The position numbers and the translations under genes are program-made. The notes beneath the pieces were generated by a model. That model saw only the letters and a program-made list of their open reading frames with translations. It was not told the origin of the DNA and searched no databases. From assembly GCF_021869535.1 (NCBI RefSeq), contig NW_026262679.1:78551143-78615142 (forward strand): a stretch of DNA of 64,000 nt, in the 5' to 3' direction. Shown piece after piece: positions 43,951 through 56,266 of the stretch (position 1 is its first letter; each line of letters begins with the position of its first letter). This DNA comes from Mytilus californianus (taxonomy: Eukaryota > Mollusca > Bivalvia > Mytilida > Mytilidae).

Positions 43951-45418
43951 ATATAGTACTGGACAGGATAAAACTTTACTCATGCCAAGTATTTCTTTAT
44001 TTGAAACAAGGATAAATTCTGCACAATATTTTGAAAAGTTCAAATTTAACAAAGACTAATAGGGGAAAAACAATGGTGGTACATTGTATTACACCTTGTA
44101 CTACAAGTGCAGAAAAAACTGTACGGCTGGTTGTTACCATCCCGTTTATTTTGTTAATTTTGTTTTGTATCTGACTTGTACGACGTTTTAATTAGAAATA
44201 AATTAAATATATTTTGCATTAAATGAAGATTACACACTTAAAAAGATTGAACACAAAAAATGTCGAGACCGGTTTATGTACTACGATGCTTGGAGATATT
44301 TAGTATTTGATAAATTATGCATTTTGCATTAACACTAGCTCTTCTCAATTTTATTATATAAAACTGTGTGTGAGTAAAATTATTGCTTATTTCTTTGATT
44401 CATATCAGTGAAGTAGGAGTAGGTTGAAAGTTGGAAGGGGGGGGGCTATTTAAAAAAAGACCTTTAATTGATATTTTCTTTCATAAATTTTTAGTCTGAT
44501 TGTCAAGAAATAAGTTAATCATCATCAGTCCTCTTTTGTAGTCATTTTATATTTTAATAGATAATAAATTGCCAAAATTGAGGGGGTGGCGCTTATAGTT
44601 TTGCTCCTTATTTTTGCATCCTGGCTCCTACGCTCCTTCATTTATGTTTACCCCTCCACAGAAAAATGCATACATACGTACAAACAAACAAAGAAATTTG
44701 CTTTGCCTCCGCCCTCCCCTATTTTGAAAATGTGGCCCTTCCCTGGTTCATACCACCCCCCCTAAAAAAAAACCAAAAAACAAAAACCAAATTATTCAAC
44801 AAGAATATGAATAATAGATTTAAGATATTTAGAAATTCAAGGACGTATGAAAATAAAATAAGAAAGAGTAATCAGACAAACGTAAATAGAACATGTATAA
44901 GTATGAAATCAATAAAATAATTAACAAAATATATGAATGTAAAAAAAAATGTTTCTCTTCTTTTATGGGGAAAAATATGTAATGAAATATAATTGATTTT
45001 CTTTTGTTTTAATTTTTAAAAATTTTTATCCACTTATTTTGGAAATCAATTTTTTTGGTTTAGTTTTATGCTCATTACAGTAATGGGATATTCGAGTAGA
45101 CCCAAGTATTAATCACGTGACACAATATATTTTTTAATTTTCCACCCCCTTAGCCAAAATGAGTGGTTGTTTATTTGACATTGAGACTGATTTTGCGCTA
45201 TCACAATTTGACTGAAACAAATTCCTTGAACACGAAGAGAAAAGGGGAAATCCTCTGTATAGTTCAATTTACAAGAAGATTCGTCAGCTTAACTGCTAAG
45301 CAAACCCACGAAAAGTCTGTACATGGAAGCATTTTATGGTTGCAGTTACTCTTGCAGTCAGTTACTTCGTAGACACTTGATTTAATTTCAGCATTTTGGG
45401 ACATTATTAGTTAGCTTT

Positions 45419-45472
45419 TTTATAAATATAATTTTTATGAACACTGAATTTCGTATAAATTATATTTATAAA
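45419..45472. repeat. 16-bp perfect inverted repeat (also in unit 2)
   Basis: TTTATAAATATAATTT at 45419-45434 and its complement at 45457-45472. A second inverted pair follows at 45566-45650 (AGGAGAATGATTATCC / GGGATTATTATTCTCTT). Both recur about 2,782 bp downstream. Confidence 0.6.
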
Positions 45473-45880
45473 TCTCGCAGGTAATTATGTCACAAGGTGT
45501 ACGATAAAGTGCCTATGAACTCACTGAATGCACGAGTGACTCTATTCATAAAAAGTGTCCATGTAGGAGAATGATTATCCTTTTCTTCATGATAATTGAT
45601 ATTCGCTAACGCTCGTACTTAATCATGAAGAAAGGGATTATTATTCTCTTACATATACTTAATGTACTGTTTTTCTATAGCTCTGCTGGGGGCAAAGTGG
45701 TACAAATCTATTTAATTTATAATTTTCTTAAACTAGAAATCACTTAAAATTTAGTGTGAACAGTTTTTACTTATAAAGCTGTAACAATTCAAAATTACAT
45801 GAACATATATATGTCATTACTATTCATGAATTACCAAATATGGTAAGAGTTGGCAAGTTTTGTATATATATGTACATATT

Positions 45881-48662
45881 GGGGGTAATTGCCTCAAAAT
45901 TTTGGGAATTAGGGGCCAAAAAGGGGCCAAAAACAAGCATTTTTCTAGTTTCAGGACAATAACTTGTGTGTAAGTGTATGGATCTTTATGAAGTTGTACT
46001 ACAAAGTTCCATATCACAAAGGGGAAGCTGGGTTTGAGTTTGGGGGTAATTGCCTTAAATGTTTAGGAATTTGGGGCCAAAAAGGGGTCTAAAACAAGCA
46101 TTTTTCTAGAATCCAGACAATAATTTGTGTTCAAGTTTATGGATCTCTCTGAAATTGTACTGCAAGGTACCATACCACAAAGGGAAGGCTGGGATTGAGT
46201 TTGGGGGTGATGAATCATAAGAGGGTTCAAAAAATTTGGGGGAGGGATTTTTTTTTCTTTAAAATTTTCCATTTTAAATTGGTTATTTCTGATTTAAATA
46301 TAAAAGCAAATAATAATGATATGGTTTGAATAGGTAAATTAAAAATTTTTAAGTCCTTAGACCACATTCATTATGTGTCAGAAACCTACCCTTGCTGTGT
46401 CAAATATTTAATCACAATCCAAATTCAGTGCTGTATCAAGCTTGAATGTTGTGTCCATACTTGCCCCAACTGTTCAGGGTTCGACCTCTGCAGTCGTATC
46501 AAGCTGCGCCCAGCGGAGCATTTTATTTTATTTGGTGTTTCTATAGAATATTTTGGAAACTTGAGGTTACATGGTTACTAAAGCTTGTACACAGGAAAAA
46601 AAAGGGGTGAAAATTTGATTGGTTAACTTCCAGTGAAGGTTATTTTCTTATATGCAATGAAATGTTATGTGAAATTTTGTCTATTTAGATATAGGAAGAT
46701 GTGGTATGAGTGCCAATGAGACAACTCTCCATTTATATAGTACTGGACAGGATAAAACTTTACTCATGCCAAGTATTTCTTTATTTGAAACAAGGATAAA
46801 TTCTGCACAATATTTTGAAAAGTTCAAATTTAACAAAGACTAATAGGGGAAAAACAATGGTGGTACATTGTATTACACCTTGTACTACAAGTGCAGAAAA
46901 AACTGTACGGCTGGTTGTTACCATCCCGTTTATTTTGTTAATTTTGTTTTGTATCTGACTTGTACGACGTTTTAATTAGAAATAAATTAAATACATTTTG
47001 CATTAAATGAAGATTACACACTTAAAAAGATTGAACACAAAAAATGTCGAGACCGGTTTATGTACTACGATGCTTGGAGATATTTAGTATTTGATAAATT
47101 ATGCATTTTGCATTAACACTAGCTCTTCTCAATTTTATTATATAAAACTGTGTGTGAGTAAAATTATTGCTTATTTCTTTGATTCATATCAGTGAAGTAG
47201 GAGTAGGTTGAAAGTTGGAAGGGGGGGACTATTTAAAAAAAGACCTTTAATTGATATTTTCTTTCATAAATTTTTAGTCTGATTGTCAAGAAATAAGTTA
47301 ATCATCATCAGTCCTCTTTTGTAGTCATTTTATATTTTAATAGATAATAAATTGCCAAAATTGAGGGGGTGGCGCTTATAGTTTTGCTCCTTATTTTTGC
47401 ATCCTGGCTCCTACGCTCCTTCATTTATGTATACCCCTCCACAGAAAAATGCATACATACGTACAAACAAACAAAGAAATTTGCTTTGCCTCCGCCCTCC
47501 CCTATTTTGAAAATGTGGCCCTTCCCTGGTTCATACCACCCCCCTAAAAAAAAACCAAAAAACAAAAACCAAATTATTCAACAAGAATATGAATAATAGA
47601 TTTAAGATATTTAGAAATTCAAGGACGTATGAAAATAAAATAAGAAAGAGTAATCAGACAAACGTAAATAGAACATGTATAAGTATGAAATCAATAAAAT
47701 AATTAACAAAATATATGAATGTAAAAAAAAATGTTTCTCTTCTTTTATGGGGAAAAATATGTAATGAAATATAATTGATTTTCTTTTGTTTTAATTTTTA
47801 AAAATTTTTATCCACTTATTTTGGAAATCAATTTTTTTGGTTTAGTTTTATGCTCATTACAGTAATGAGATATTCGAGTAGACCCAAGTATTAATCACGT
47901 GACACAATATATTTTTTAATTTTCCACCCCCTTAGCCAAAATGAGTGGTTGTTTATTTGACATTGAGACTGATTTTGCGCTATCACAATTTGACTGAAAC
48001 AAATTCCTTGAACACGAAGAGAAAAGGGGAAATCCTCTGTATAGTTCAATTTACAAGAAGATTCGTCAGCTTAACTGCTAAGCAAACCCACGAAAAGTCT
48101 GTACATGGAAGCATTTTATGGTTGCAGTTACTCTTGCAGTCAGTTACTTCGTAGACACTTGATTTAATTTCAGCATTTTGGGACATTATTAGTTAGCTTT
48201 TTTATAAATATAATTTTTATGAACACTGAATTTCGTATAAATTATATTTATAAATCTCGCAGGTAATTATGTCACAAGGTGTACGATAAAGTGCCTATGA
48301 ACTCACTGAATGCACGAGTGACTCTATTCATAAAAAGTGTCCATGTAGGAGAATGATTATCCTTTTCTTCATGATAATTGATATTCGCTAACGCTCGTAC
48401 TTAATCATGAAGAAAGGGATTATTATTCTCTTACATATACTTAATGTACTGTTTTTCTATAGCTCTGCTGGGGGCAAAGTGGTACAAATCTATTTAATTT
48501 ATAATTTTCTTAAACTAGAAATCACTTAAAATTTAGTGTGAACAGTTTTTACTTATAAAGCTGTAACAATTCAAAATTACATGAACATATATATGTCATT
48601 ACTATTCATGAATTACCAAATATGGTAAGAGTTGGCAAGTTTTGTATATATATGTACATATT
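45881..48662 (+). repeat. 2.78-kb tandem duplication, unit 2
   Basis: Near-identical to 43097-45880. It includes a truncated family A copy (A5, 45881-46520: M1 units and the 3' segment). It ends at TATATGTACATA, after which TTTTGGCCTTTATAAAT is new sequence. The junction at 45880 shares only TT with the flanks, so there is little microhomology. 48663-48897 holds nothing else recognised. Confidence 0.85.
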
Positions 48663-48897
48663 TTGGCCTTTATAAATATTCATGAATTACCAAATATGGT
48701 TATGGTTTACTTATAGGTTAGACAATACTTGGTCATGTTTTATGAGGATTTAAAGCCCAAGGCGTAGCCGAGTTTTATAATAAAGACTACTGAGTTGTTC
48801 TCACTCAAGTCCAGATTGATCTAGATTTATATATCTTGTTGTAAGTAGGTAGACAAAGTTAAATTGATATTTCATTCTGAAGAGAGATGGTCCATTT

Positions 48898-49955
48898 TTA
48901 GCTCACCTGGCCCGAAAGGGCCAAGTGAGCTTTTCTCATCACTAGGTGTCCGTCGTCTGTCGTCGTCGTCGTCCGTCGTCGTTAGCTTTTTACAAAAATC
49001 TTCTCCTCTGAAACCACTGGGCCAAAGTTAACGAAACTTGGCTACAATCATCATTAGGGTATCTAGTTAAAAAAATGTGTCCAATGACCCCGCCAACCAA
49101 CCAAGATGGCGGCCATGGCTAAAAATAAAACATGGGGGTAAAATGTAGATTTTGGCTTATATCTCTGAAACCAAAGCATTTAGAGTAAATCTGACATCGG
49201 GTAAAACTGATTATCAGGTCAAGATCTATCTGCCCTGACATTTTCAGAAAAATCTGACAACCTGTTGTTGGGTTGCTGCCCCTGAATTGGTAATTTTAAG
49301 GAAATTTTGAAGTTTTTGGTTATTATCTTGAATATTATTATAGATAGAGATAAACTGTAAACAGCAATAATGTTCAGCAAAGTAAGATCTACAAATAAGT
49401 TGTCATGACCAAAATTGTCAGTCGACCCCTTTAGGAGTTATTGCCCTTAATAGTCAATTTTTAACAATTTTTTGTAAATTTTTGTAATCTTTTACAAAAA
49501 TCTTCTTCTCTGAAACTACTGAGACAAATTTAACCATACTTGGCCATAATCATTATTAGGGTATCTAGTTTTAAAAATTTGTCCGATGACCCTGCCTTCC
49601 AACCATCATGGCCGACTTGGTTAAAAATAGAACATAGGGGTAAAATGCAGTTTTTGGTTTATATCTCTGAAACTAAAGCATTTAGAGCAAATCTGACAGG
49701 TGGCAAAAATGTTCATCAGATTTAGATTTATCTGCCCTGAAATTTTCAGACGGATCCGACAACTCGTTGTTGGGTTGCTGCCCCTGAGATAGTAATTTTT
49801 TACAAAAATTTTGCAGTTTTTTGTTATTATCTTAGATATCATTATAATATCTAATATCTAATACTATTAATTATGATTTTAACCTTATTTTACATGATTT
49901 CCAAAGCATCAGTAAATACAGGTGAGCGACACAGGCTCTTGAGAGCCTCTAGTTA
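48898..49955 (-). mobile_element. Hairpin-ended repeat element (family B), copy 2
   Basis: Starts with the stem-loop AGCTCAC, GGCCC, GAAA, GGGCC, GTGAGCT (48900-48931) and a GTCGTCGTC stretch, and ends with AGGCTCTTGAGAGCCT (about 49933-49949): the reverse of the copy at 899-2584. It has two internal units (GGTAAAATGTAGATTTTGGC at 49137 and the related 49640) versus three in copy 1. No transposase. Confidence 0.65.
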
Positions 49956-50169
49956 AATTTTGTGGCAGCCAGTTTCAACTAAGTAATTACCTTAACTAGG
50001 AGATGTTTGCTACATGTGAATGATCTTTGATATACCTCTGTTTTCCATTTTGCAGATAATTGAAGAGACTTATAATTTCTTTTTTTTATACTGGGTAATA
50101 TATTCATTGAATTAATCACCTTCAGTCAGTATCCAATATTTTGTTGGTAATTCCTGTTCCTCTTTTTTT

Positions 50170-50305
50170 TTTGCATAAAAAGTAAAATAACAAAAATACC
50201 GAACTCTAAGGAAAATTCAAATCGGAAAGTCCCATATCAAATGGCAATATCAAAAGATCAAACACATCAAACGAATGGAAAACAACTGTCATATTCCTGC
50301 ATAAC
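50170..50305 (+). repeat. Mussel interspersed repeat fragment
   Basis: The lines CAAATCGGAAAGTCCCATAT and CACATCAAACGAATGGAAAA match a repeat I recall from mussel genomic sequences. Truncated on both sides. Confidence 0.55.
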
Positions 50306-50433
50306 TTTTATATCCCCCAATATTGATATGTGTTAAAAATATGCATTAAATTGTGATAATTGTGTGTGTATGCCCTGCTTGCATTTATTCATATAAGTTA
50401 ACATATATTGGTCTTTATCTGACTTTTTTAGAA

Positions 50434-50720
50434 ATAAGATGTGGCATGATTACCAATGAGACATTGACTGTCCACCAGCTTTCAAATGAAATGGATGTAA
50501 GCAATTATAGGCCACTGCACAGCATCCAACAATGTGAAAAACCCACACCTTATAGTCGGCTGTAAAAGGCCCTATCATGAAAAATGTGAAACAAATCAAA
50601 CAAGAAAAATAACGACCTATTTATTAAGTTTCATGTTTATGTTGAGCATGTTGGGGACAACCTGCCAGATGGGGAATGGTCCATCTCCTCTGAGAAAATA
50701 AAGATGAACAAACAAAGACA
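50434..50720 (-). repeat. Family D-related repeat, reversed
   Basis: AAGATGTGGCATGATTACCA, then a TGTCCACCAGCTTTCAAATG block and GGGGAATGGTCCATCTCC. Diverged copies lie at 54930-55170 and 59585-59729 and mark the ends of the 4.65-kb duplication units. Confidence 0.6.
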
Positions 50721-50823
50721 ACTAACCACTAATAATAGTTTTAACTAAAAAATAATTTTGGTTATAATTTTATATCTATTATATTTTCACATGATTATAA
50801 CAAAATTTTTTTTATCTTTGCAG

Positions 50824-51302
50824 AAAGTATAAAATGGTTACTCATGTTAAGTGCACAGGAGACAAAGTAAAACACTTGGAAATGACAGATGACGGCAGAT
50901 GTCCGACTTGAATGGAGAAGCAGTTTGGAAATTTTAGTCTGAGAAGAGCTGATACTGCTGAAAAAAATCCAAAACATACAGGTAGGAGCTAGCTAGACTA
51001 CAATAGAAATGTATTTACACTCAACACAATACAAGATCCATCTTAATCCAGTACTATCATTTCCATGATACTTTTTTGTATTTTCAAAAATATATGCTTT
51101 TGATAAGGATTTTTTGTTCATATATATGAAAATGACTGAAACCAGATGTTTCTATTACCTGTTATGAGTAAAATACTGGCTAACAACTTATATATTAATC
51201 ATTTATTAATTGATTGTTGTTTTTGCCTTATTTCCAGTAGCAAATATTTCATGCAAATTCAGGACGATCCGGCTACTTAGAGACCAGTGCAACCACTTGT
51301 GA
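50824..51302 (+). pseudogene. Decayed two-exon gene fragment, copy 1
   Basis: Exon 1 (50824-50981) follows TTATCTTTGCAG and ends ACATACAG before GTAGGAGC. Exon 2 starts at 51238 after TTATTTCCAG. Joined, the frame runs on without a shift: MVTHVKCTGDKVKHLEMTDD, a stop (TGA at 50909-50911), then MEKQFGNFSLRRADTAEK, and across the junction SCKFRTIRLLRDQCNHL and a stop at 51300. Consistent splice sites, phase and coding-like peptide suggest a former gene 3' end. I do not recognise the protein. The internal stop argues for a pseudogene, or for a short real product ending at 50911. Confidence 0.4.
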
Positions 51303-51615
51303 TAAGTTACTGCTGTCTTAAATTTCACAGGTTAACAGCCTTTCTTGTTACTGTTTATGTGCTGCTTATATATAAACATTGTAGCACTTCTCAGTGACTA
51401 GATAGAGTTGTAGCTTTTCATCAATGTTAGCAGCAGCTAAATATATGTATTCTGTCTTACTCGGAATGACACCAGCATGACCAGGTTGTGATACTCCAAA
51501 GTTTTTTCTATGAATATCATCCATAATCTGAATTGGAATTGCATATTTAGCTGTTATATTTCTCTTTTAATCATTTTCAGCTGATCATGCATGATTATGT
51601 ACAAATTTGATAACT

Positions 51616-52706
51616 CCTGTACGAAATGGGAAGCCCGTAAATGACACGGAAACCAGGCGTAGAAATCATACTTTATCAGGGCGTCATTGTAGTGTTTACG
51701 GAATGCATGTCCAGGCGTCAACCAGGCGTAAACCAGGCGGAAACCAAGCGTAACTGAGGCGGAAACCAGGCGTAAAATTGGGCGTAATATTTAAATGACT
51801 ACGCCTGGTCCACAGAAAACCAGGCGTTATATGCAAATGAGTACGCCTGGTCAAAAAAAAACCAGGCATAATATTCTTACATAATACTACACTTATTTTA
51901 AATCAGTGACAGTGTATTACCCTAGCTGTGTACTTTTGTGTATTTGATACAAACTTCTGTACTATTGCTTAAATTTCTCATTGTTTGACATGAAACTTGA
52001 AATATTAATCATTAATTGAAGAAACTATATAAATAAATACATATTGGACAGACACTGGCTCAAATAAGTTTAAGTTTAAATTAGAATTATGGCAATTAAT
52101 TCTTCCTGAAATAAAACCAGCATTTTAACTAAGTTTTTTTTTGAAAATTAATGTCATTTGAACCAAAATATCAATGATGATACTGCAATTTAACTTAATG
52201 TGAAAGATTTTAATGTTATCATCCAAGGATGAAGGTTTTCAGAATTCAAAATTACTGTTAAAAAATAAAAATTAGTTACTCACATAATTATCTCTTACCA
52301 TGTATATTACTTTCCTTTTATTTCACAATTTTCATTAATCAATTTGATTCCATAATTCCAATTTCAAATTCTTCCAAATTATCCCTGAATATATAAAGCT
52401 GCCATAAGTCCAACTCTTACAAAATAATACCAAAGAGCTAAATTTAAAAAAAAAATCCCATGATCCTTTATCAACAAAGCATTATGGGTATTATGATTAA
52501 CGCCATACCAACAGTTTTACGCCCGTAGGAAAATTTACGACTTGCTTATTTCAATTAACGCCAGGTTTACCATATTTTCTACGCCTGTAAGGACTACAAA
52601 TTTACATTTCCTGTTCCCTTACGCCTGGATCTGGACTCGTAACTACCACTTACGCCTGGTTTACGCCAGATTTCCAGGCGTTATACGCCTTATAATTTCG
52701 TACGGG
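51616..52706. mobile_element. 1.09-kb element with CCAGGCGT subterminal arrays, copy 1
   Basis: The ends are CCTGTACGAAAT and ATTTCGTACGGG. The left ~250 bp carries many CCAGGCGT motifs, then ACGCCTGG in the other orientation. The right ~200 bp has ACGCCTGG, ACGCCAGG and CCAGGCGT again. The middle (about 51870-52490) is AT-rich and non-coding. A related X segment without the element (54895-54930, 59555-59590) reads from ACAAATTTGA straight to CTGTTGTTCAATCAC, which supports insertion. No clear target duplication. A non-autonomous DNA transposon is the most likely reading. Confidence 0.7.
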
Positions 52707-53675
52707 CCTGAGCTAGGATAATTATATAGCTGTTGTTCAATCACTGTGTCTGTTTTTATGCTTCTAAAATAAATGCATGGGACATAATCATATATGTATT
52801 CTAAACTGTTGGTAGAGTGAACAAAATTTCATAAAGCTTTTTTTCAGAATGTCGAACGGATAAGTTATCAGTATTCAGATGCCTAATGATCTGAAGTAGT
52901 CCTGTTGTCCTTGACCTTGATTTAAAGACTAAATAAACAAATTGTATTATCAAGGTGTGAGGTCTACTACTTTTTTAATTTAAGAAAAAAGTTGGGTATA
53001 TTTGCTTGAAAGAAATACATGCCTGTTTTACAGTTTCCACCTCACTTTGACCTTTACAATTGATCATGTTAAGGTGACAGGATTTACCTGACCTTGACCT
53101 CATATTTATTTATAAGTATAGTTTTTGTGGCACATGAAATAAGATTTCCATATCAAAGGTTGTCTGTGGTAAATGAATAAGCAGAAGTGTTCTATATGTT
53201 TATTTATCTTCTTTTATTGTAAAGAGAGAAATCAGAAAAAATGGCAACAAGTTTAAACTCTGTTACATAATATGCATATTTTATAGTTGTCTACAAGATA
53301 ATCTTAATAATGTTGACTGACTGAAAAGAAATTTGAGTAAGTACACGCAGTAGTTGGATACTATTCATGATACGTATGGCGAAGTTAAGCCGGTCTCTGT
53401 GTTTAGGGTTCACAGATGCTATACCTCCCTTTTAGGTATAGTAACGTCCCCTACCATACATATCAAGTATCTTCTACTATTTGTACAAACTGAGTGGGTA
53501 TGCTTAGTGAGCCTAAGCCTGGTGGCTCAATCTGACCAAGCGCGGTGGCAAGGTCATTTTATAATTATTTTAGTTGGGAAATGAGGTAAATTTTACCTAA
53601 TTTTTTATCCATTTTGGAATGGGGGGTCAAAGTGAATACTTACTTTTTATAACAAAATTTTTAAATTGTACAGGA

Positions 53676-53803
53676 GACTGTTTTTATCTTTTTTCAGTTA
53701 AAATTAAGCCCCGAAGTCAAATCATAGACTTAAAAACTGGTACTCCAAAAGGAAAAGATAGGTTTCTTACTGTGGGCATTTGTCTTGGTGAACTAGCACC
53801 TTA
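53676..53803 (+). other. Exon-like segment (low support)
   Basis: After TTATCTTTTTTCAG an open frame reads VKIKPRSQIIDLKTGTPKGK, then FLTVGICLGELAP and a stop at 53804. It is copied at 58327-58454 with one residue change (F to C). Coding-like but unrecognised; it could be a last exon or chance. Confidence 0.25.
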
Positions 53804-54299
53804 AAGTCCAGCTAACCCACAGGCTGGCTGGCTAGTACAAGCAGACAGGTATTTTTTAAAATACCATTTGGCATTTTTAAACTTTGGCATTTTTTCATTT
53901 GGCTTTTTGCTTTCAATATTAACTACTTTGATTTTATTACCATTTGGCATTTTTCATTTACATTTTTTTTATTTTTTGCAACATATTTTTTCATCAACAC
54001 ACCAAAAAACTTCAAAATTAAGAGTTAAATATACACTTTTGGCACTCATAATGATTATCAATCAAAATAGCATTCTATTTTAAAATTTATATTACACAAT
54101 TTGGCTTTCTGTAACCTTGGCTGTTAATCTTTTGTACCAATGCTATGATGACCATTATGTGTAGAAAATAAAAAACTACATTTTTCAAAAGTGGCTCAGT
54201 ATCATATATCTAATATATAGTTTATTTCAGTTACTTTTAAATTTTGTTCATATTTCTAAAATCTTCTTCCATTTCTGGTACACCTTATAAAAATTGTAT

Positions 54300-54500
54300 T
54301 CATCTACTAACCAACTTTTCTGATAGGGACTTAACACCAAGCAGAAGGGGAATAGGTGATAGGTGGCTAAGGTTGTTATGAAAGGGTGAAAGGGTGAGGA
54401 AAGGAGGGAGAGAAAGAGAATGATTGAGAGGGTGAGGGTATATGATTGAGAGTGGTATGTAGAGAGGGAGAGAAGGTGTGAGAGAATGTGATTTCATAGT
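54300..54500 (-). repeat. Low-complexity GAGA/GGGTGA stretch
   Basis: AGGGTGAAAGGGTGAGGAAA and a following GAGAGAGGG-type purine run. The minus-strand ORF of leucine/serine/proline-rich residues here and at 58951 is a translation of it. Confidence 0.6.
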
Positions 54501-55472
54501 AAGGACATGATGTACTGGTCTAATGGAAGTGCAGTTTTCTGTTTAGTCTCATGTAGTTTCTGTTTTCTTCAGTAATCTGTTAATTTTAAATAATGAAATT
54601 TCTGCTGTCTAAAATTTCACAGGTTAACAGCCTTTCTTGTTACTGTTTATGTGCTGCTTATATATTAACATTGTAGCACTTCTCAGTGACTAGATAGAGT
54701 TGTATACTTTTCATCAATTTTAGCAGCAGTTTCTATATATATAAATACATCCTGTCTATTTCGGAATGACACCAGGTTCTAAATTTTTTTTTTTTATTGA
54801 GAAATTTTCTTTTCTTTCAATAATCTGAATTGGAATTCATATTTAGCTGTTAGGTTTCTCTTTTAATCCTTTTCAGGCTGATTTACAAATTTGAGGATAT
54901 CAATATACGTACTGTTGTTCAATCACTGACAACTGTCCACCAGCTTTCAAATGAAGTGGATGCTAGCAATTATAAGCCACTGTACAGCCTTCAAAATTGT
55001 GAAAAATACACACTGTATAGTAAGCATAAAAGGCCCCATCATGAAAAATGTGAAACAATTCAAACAAGAAAAATAACAGCCTATTTATTAAGTTTCATGT
55101 TTATGTTGTGTTGGGGACAACCTTTCCAGATGGGGAATGGTCCATCTCCAAGAAAATAAAGATGGAACAAACAAAGACAACTAACAACACATGGTCAAGA
55201 TACCTGCCTAACTGTACAGGAGCACAATGTGGCTTGGTTAAACCAGATTTATGTGCATATAATCATTCCATCTTTGTCTTAATCAAGATGGTATAATTGC
55301 AATGAATGGACACAAGTTGAAAAAAAATACAAAAGATTGGAAAATAGGTAGCCTTGTGACAGTTCATTGCAATATCATTATTTAAACTTGGCTTTTAATT
55401 ATAATTTTGGTTATAATTTTATATCTATTATATTTTCACATGATTATAACAAGATTTTTTTTATCTTTGCAG

Positions 55473-55953
55473 AAAGTATAAAATGGTTACTCATGTTAAT
55501 TGCACAGGAGATTAAGTGAAACACTTGGAAATGACAGATGACGGCAGATGTCCGACTTGAATGGAGAAGCAGTTTGGAAATTTTAGTCTGAGAAGAGCTG
55601 ATACTGCTGAAAAAAAAATCCAAAACATACAGGTAGGAGCTAGCTAGACTACAATAGAAATGTATTTACTCTCAACTCAATACAATATCCATCTTAATCC
55701 AGTATTATCATTTTCATGGTACTTTTTTGTATTTTCAAAAATATATGCTTTTGATAAGGATTTTTTGTTCATATATATGAAAATGACTGAAACCAGATGT
55801 TTCTATTACCTGTTATGAGTAAAATACTGGCTAACAACATATATATTAATCATTTATTAATTGATTGTTGTTTTTGCCTTATTTCCAGTAGCAAATATTT
55901 CATGCAAATTCAGGACGATCCGGCTACTTAGAGACCAGTGCAACCACTTGTGA
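55473..55953 (+). pseudogene. Decayed two-exon gene fragment, copy 2
   Basis: Exon 1 55473-55632 and exon 2 55889-55953 keep the splice-like borders of copy 1. It shares the TGA of copy 1, adds an in-frame TAA (in CTGD-stop-VKHLEM) and gains two A in the A-run at 55610-55618, shifting the frame before the donor. It is therefore more degraded than copy 1. Confidence 0.4.
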
Positions 55954-56266
55954 TAAGTTACTGCTGTCTTAAATTTCACAGGTTAACAGCCTTTCTTGTT
56001 ACTGTTTATGTGCTGCTTATATATAAACATTGTAGCACTTCTCAGTGACTAGATAGAGTTGTAGCTTTTCATCAATGTTAGCAGCAGCTAAATATATGTA
56101 TTCTGTCTTACTCGGAATGACACCAGCATGACCAGGTTGTGATACTCCAAAGTTTTTTCTATGAATATCATCCATAATCTGAATTGGAATTGCATATTTA
56201 GCTGTTATATTTCTCTTTTAATCATTTTCAGCTGATCATGCATGATTATGTACAAATTTGATAACT

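Larger units (their letters stand above)
42066..44105 (+). repeat. Diverged segmental duplication, copy 2 (with family A insert)
   Basis: Matches 38511-38895 plus 40541-40670. Here family A copy A4 (42258-43736) has inserted after CAGAGCACC.TTATTTTT, which copy 1 keeps uninterrupted at about 38665-38690. An AT microsatellite lies at 42157-42172. Confidence 0.75.
43097..45880 (+). repeat. 2.78-kb tandem duplication, unit 1
   Basis: Starts GGGGGTAATTGCCTC inside copy A4 and runs to TATATATATGTACATA at 45880. Unit 2 follows directly, head to tail. The units differ by only about a dozen substitutions and small indels that I noticed (for example in the G-run near 44440, and at 44213, 44649 and 45087). 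The non-repeat part (44110-45880) contains no convincing gene; ORFs of 84 and 69 codons have no motif. Confidence 0.85.
50757..55405 (+). repeat. 4.65-kb tandem duplication, unit 1
   Basis: Matches 55406 onward at an offset of 4,649-4,651 bp. Identity is nearly complete over the first ~3.2 kb and falls towards 54000-55060. Each unit also contains an older internal duplication: the line TTTCACAGGTTAACAGCCTT stands at about 51329 and again at 54617. Confidence 0.85.

Noticed and set aside
45163-45372. 69-codon ORF duplicated at 47945
   Set aside because: Presence in both units follows from the recent duplication, so it gives no evidence of constraint; no motif seen.
53375-53400. 5S rRNA-like GCGAAGTTAAGC
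   Set aside because: Only about 12 bases match; the rest of the 5S gene and its control region are absent.
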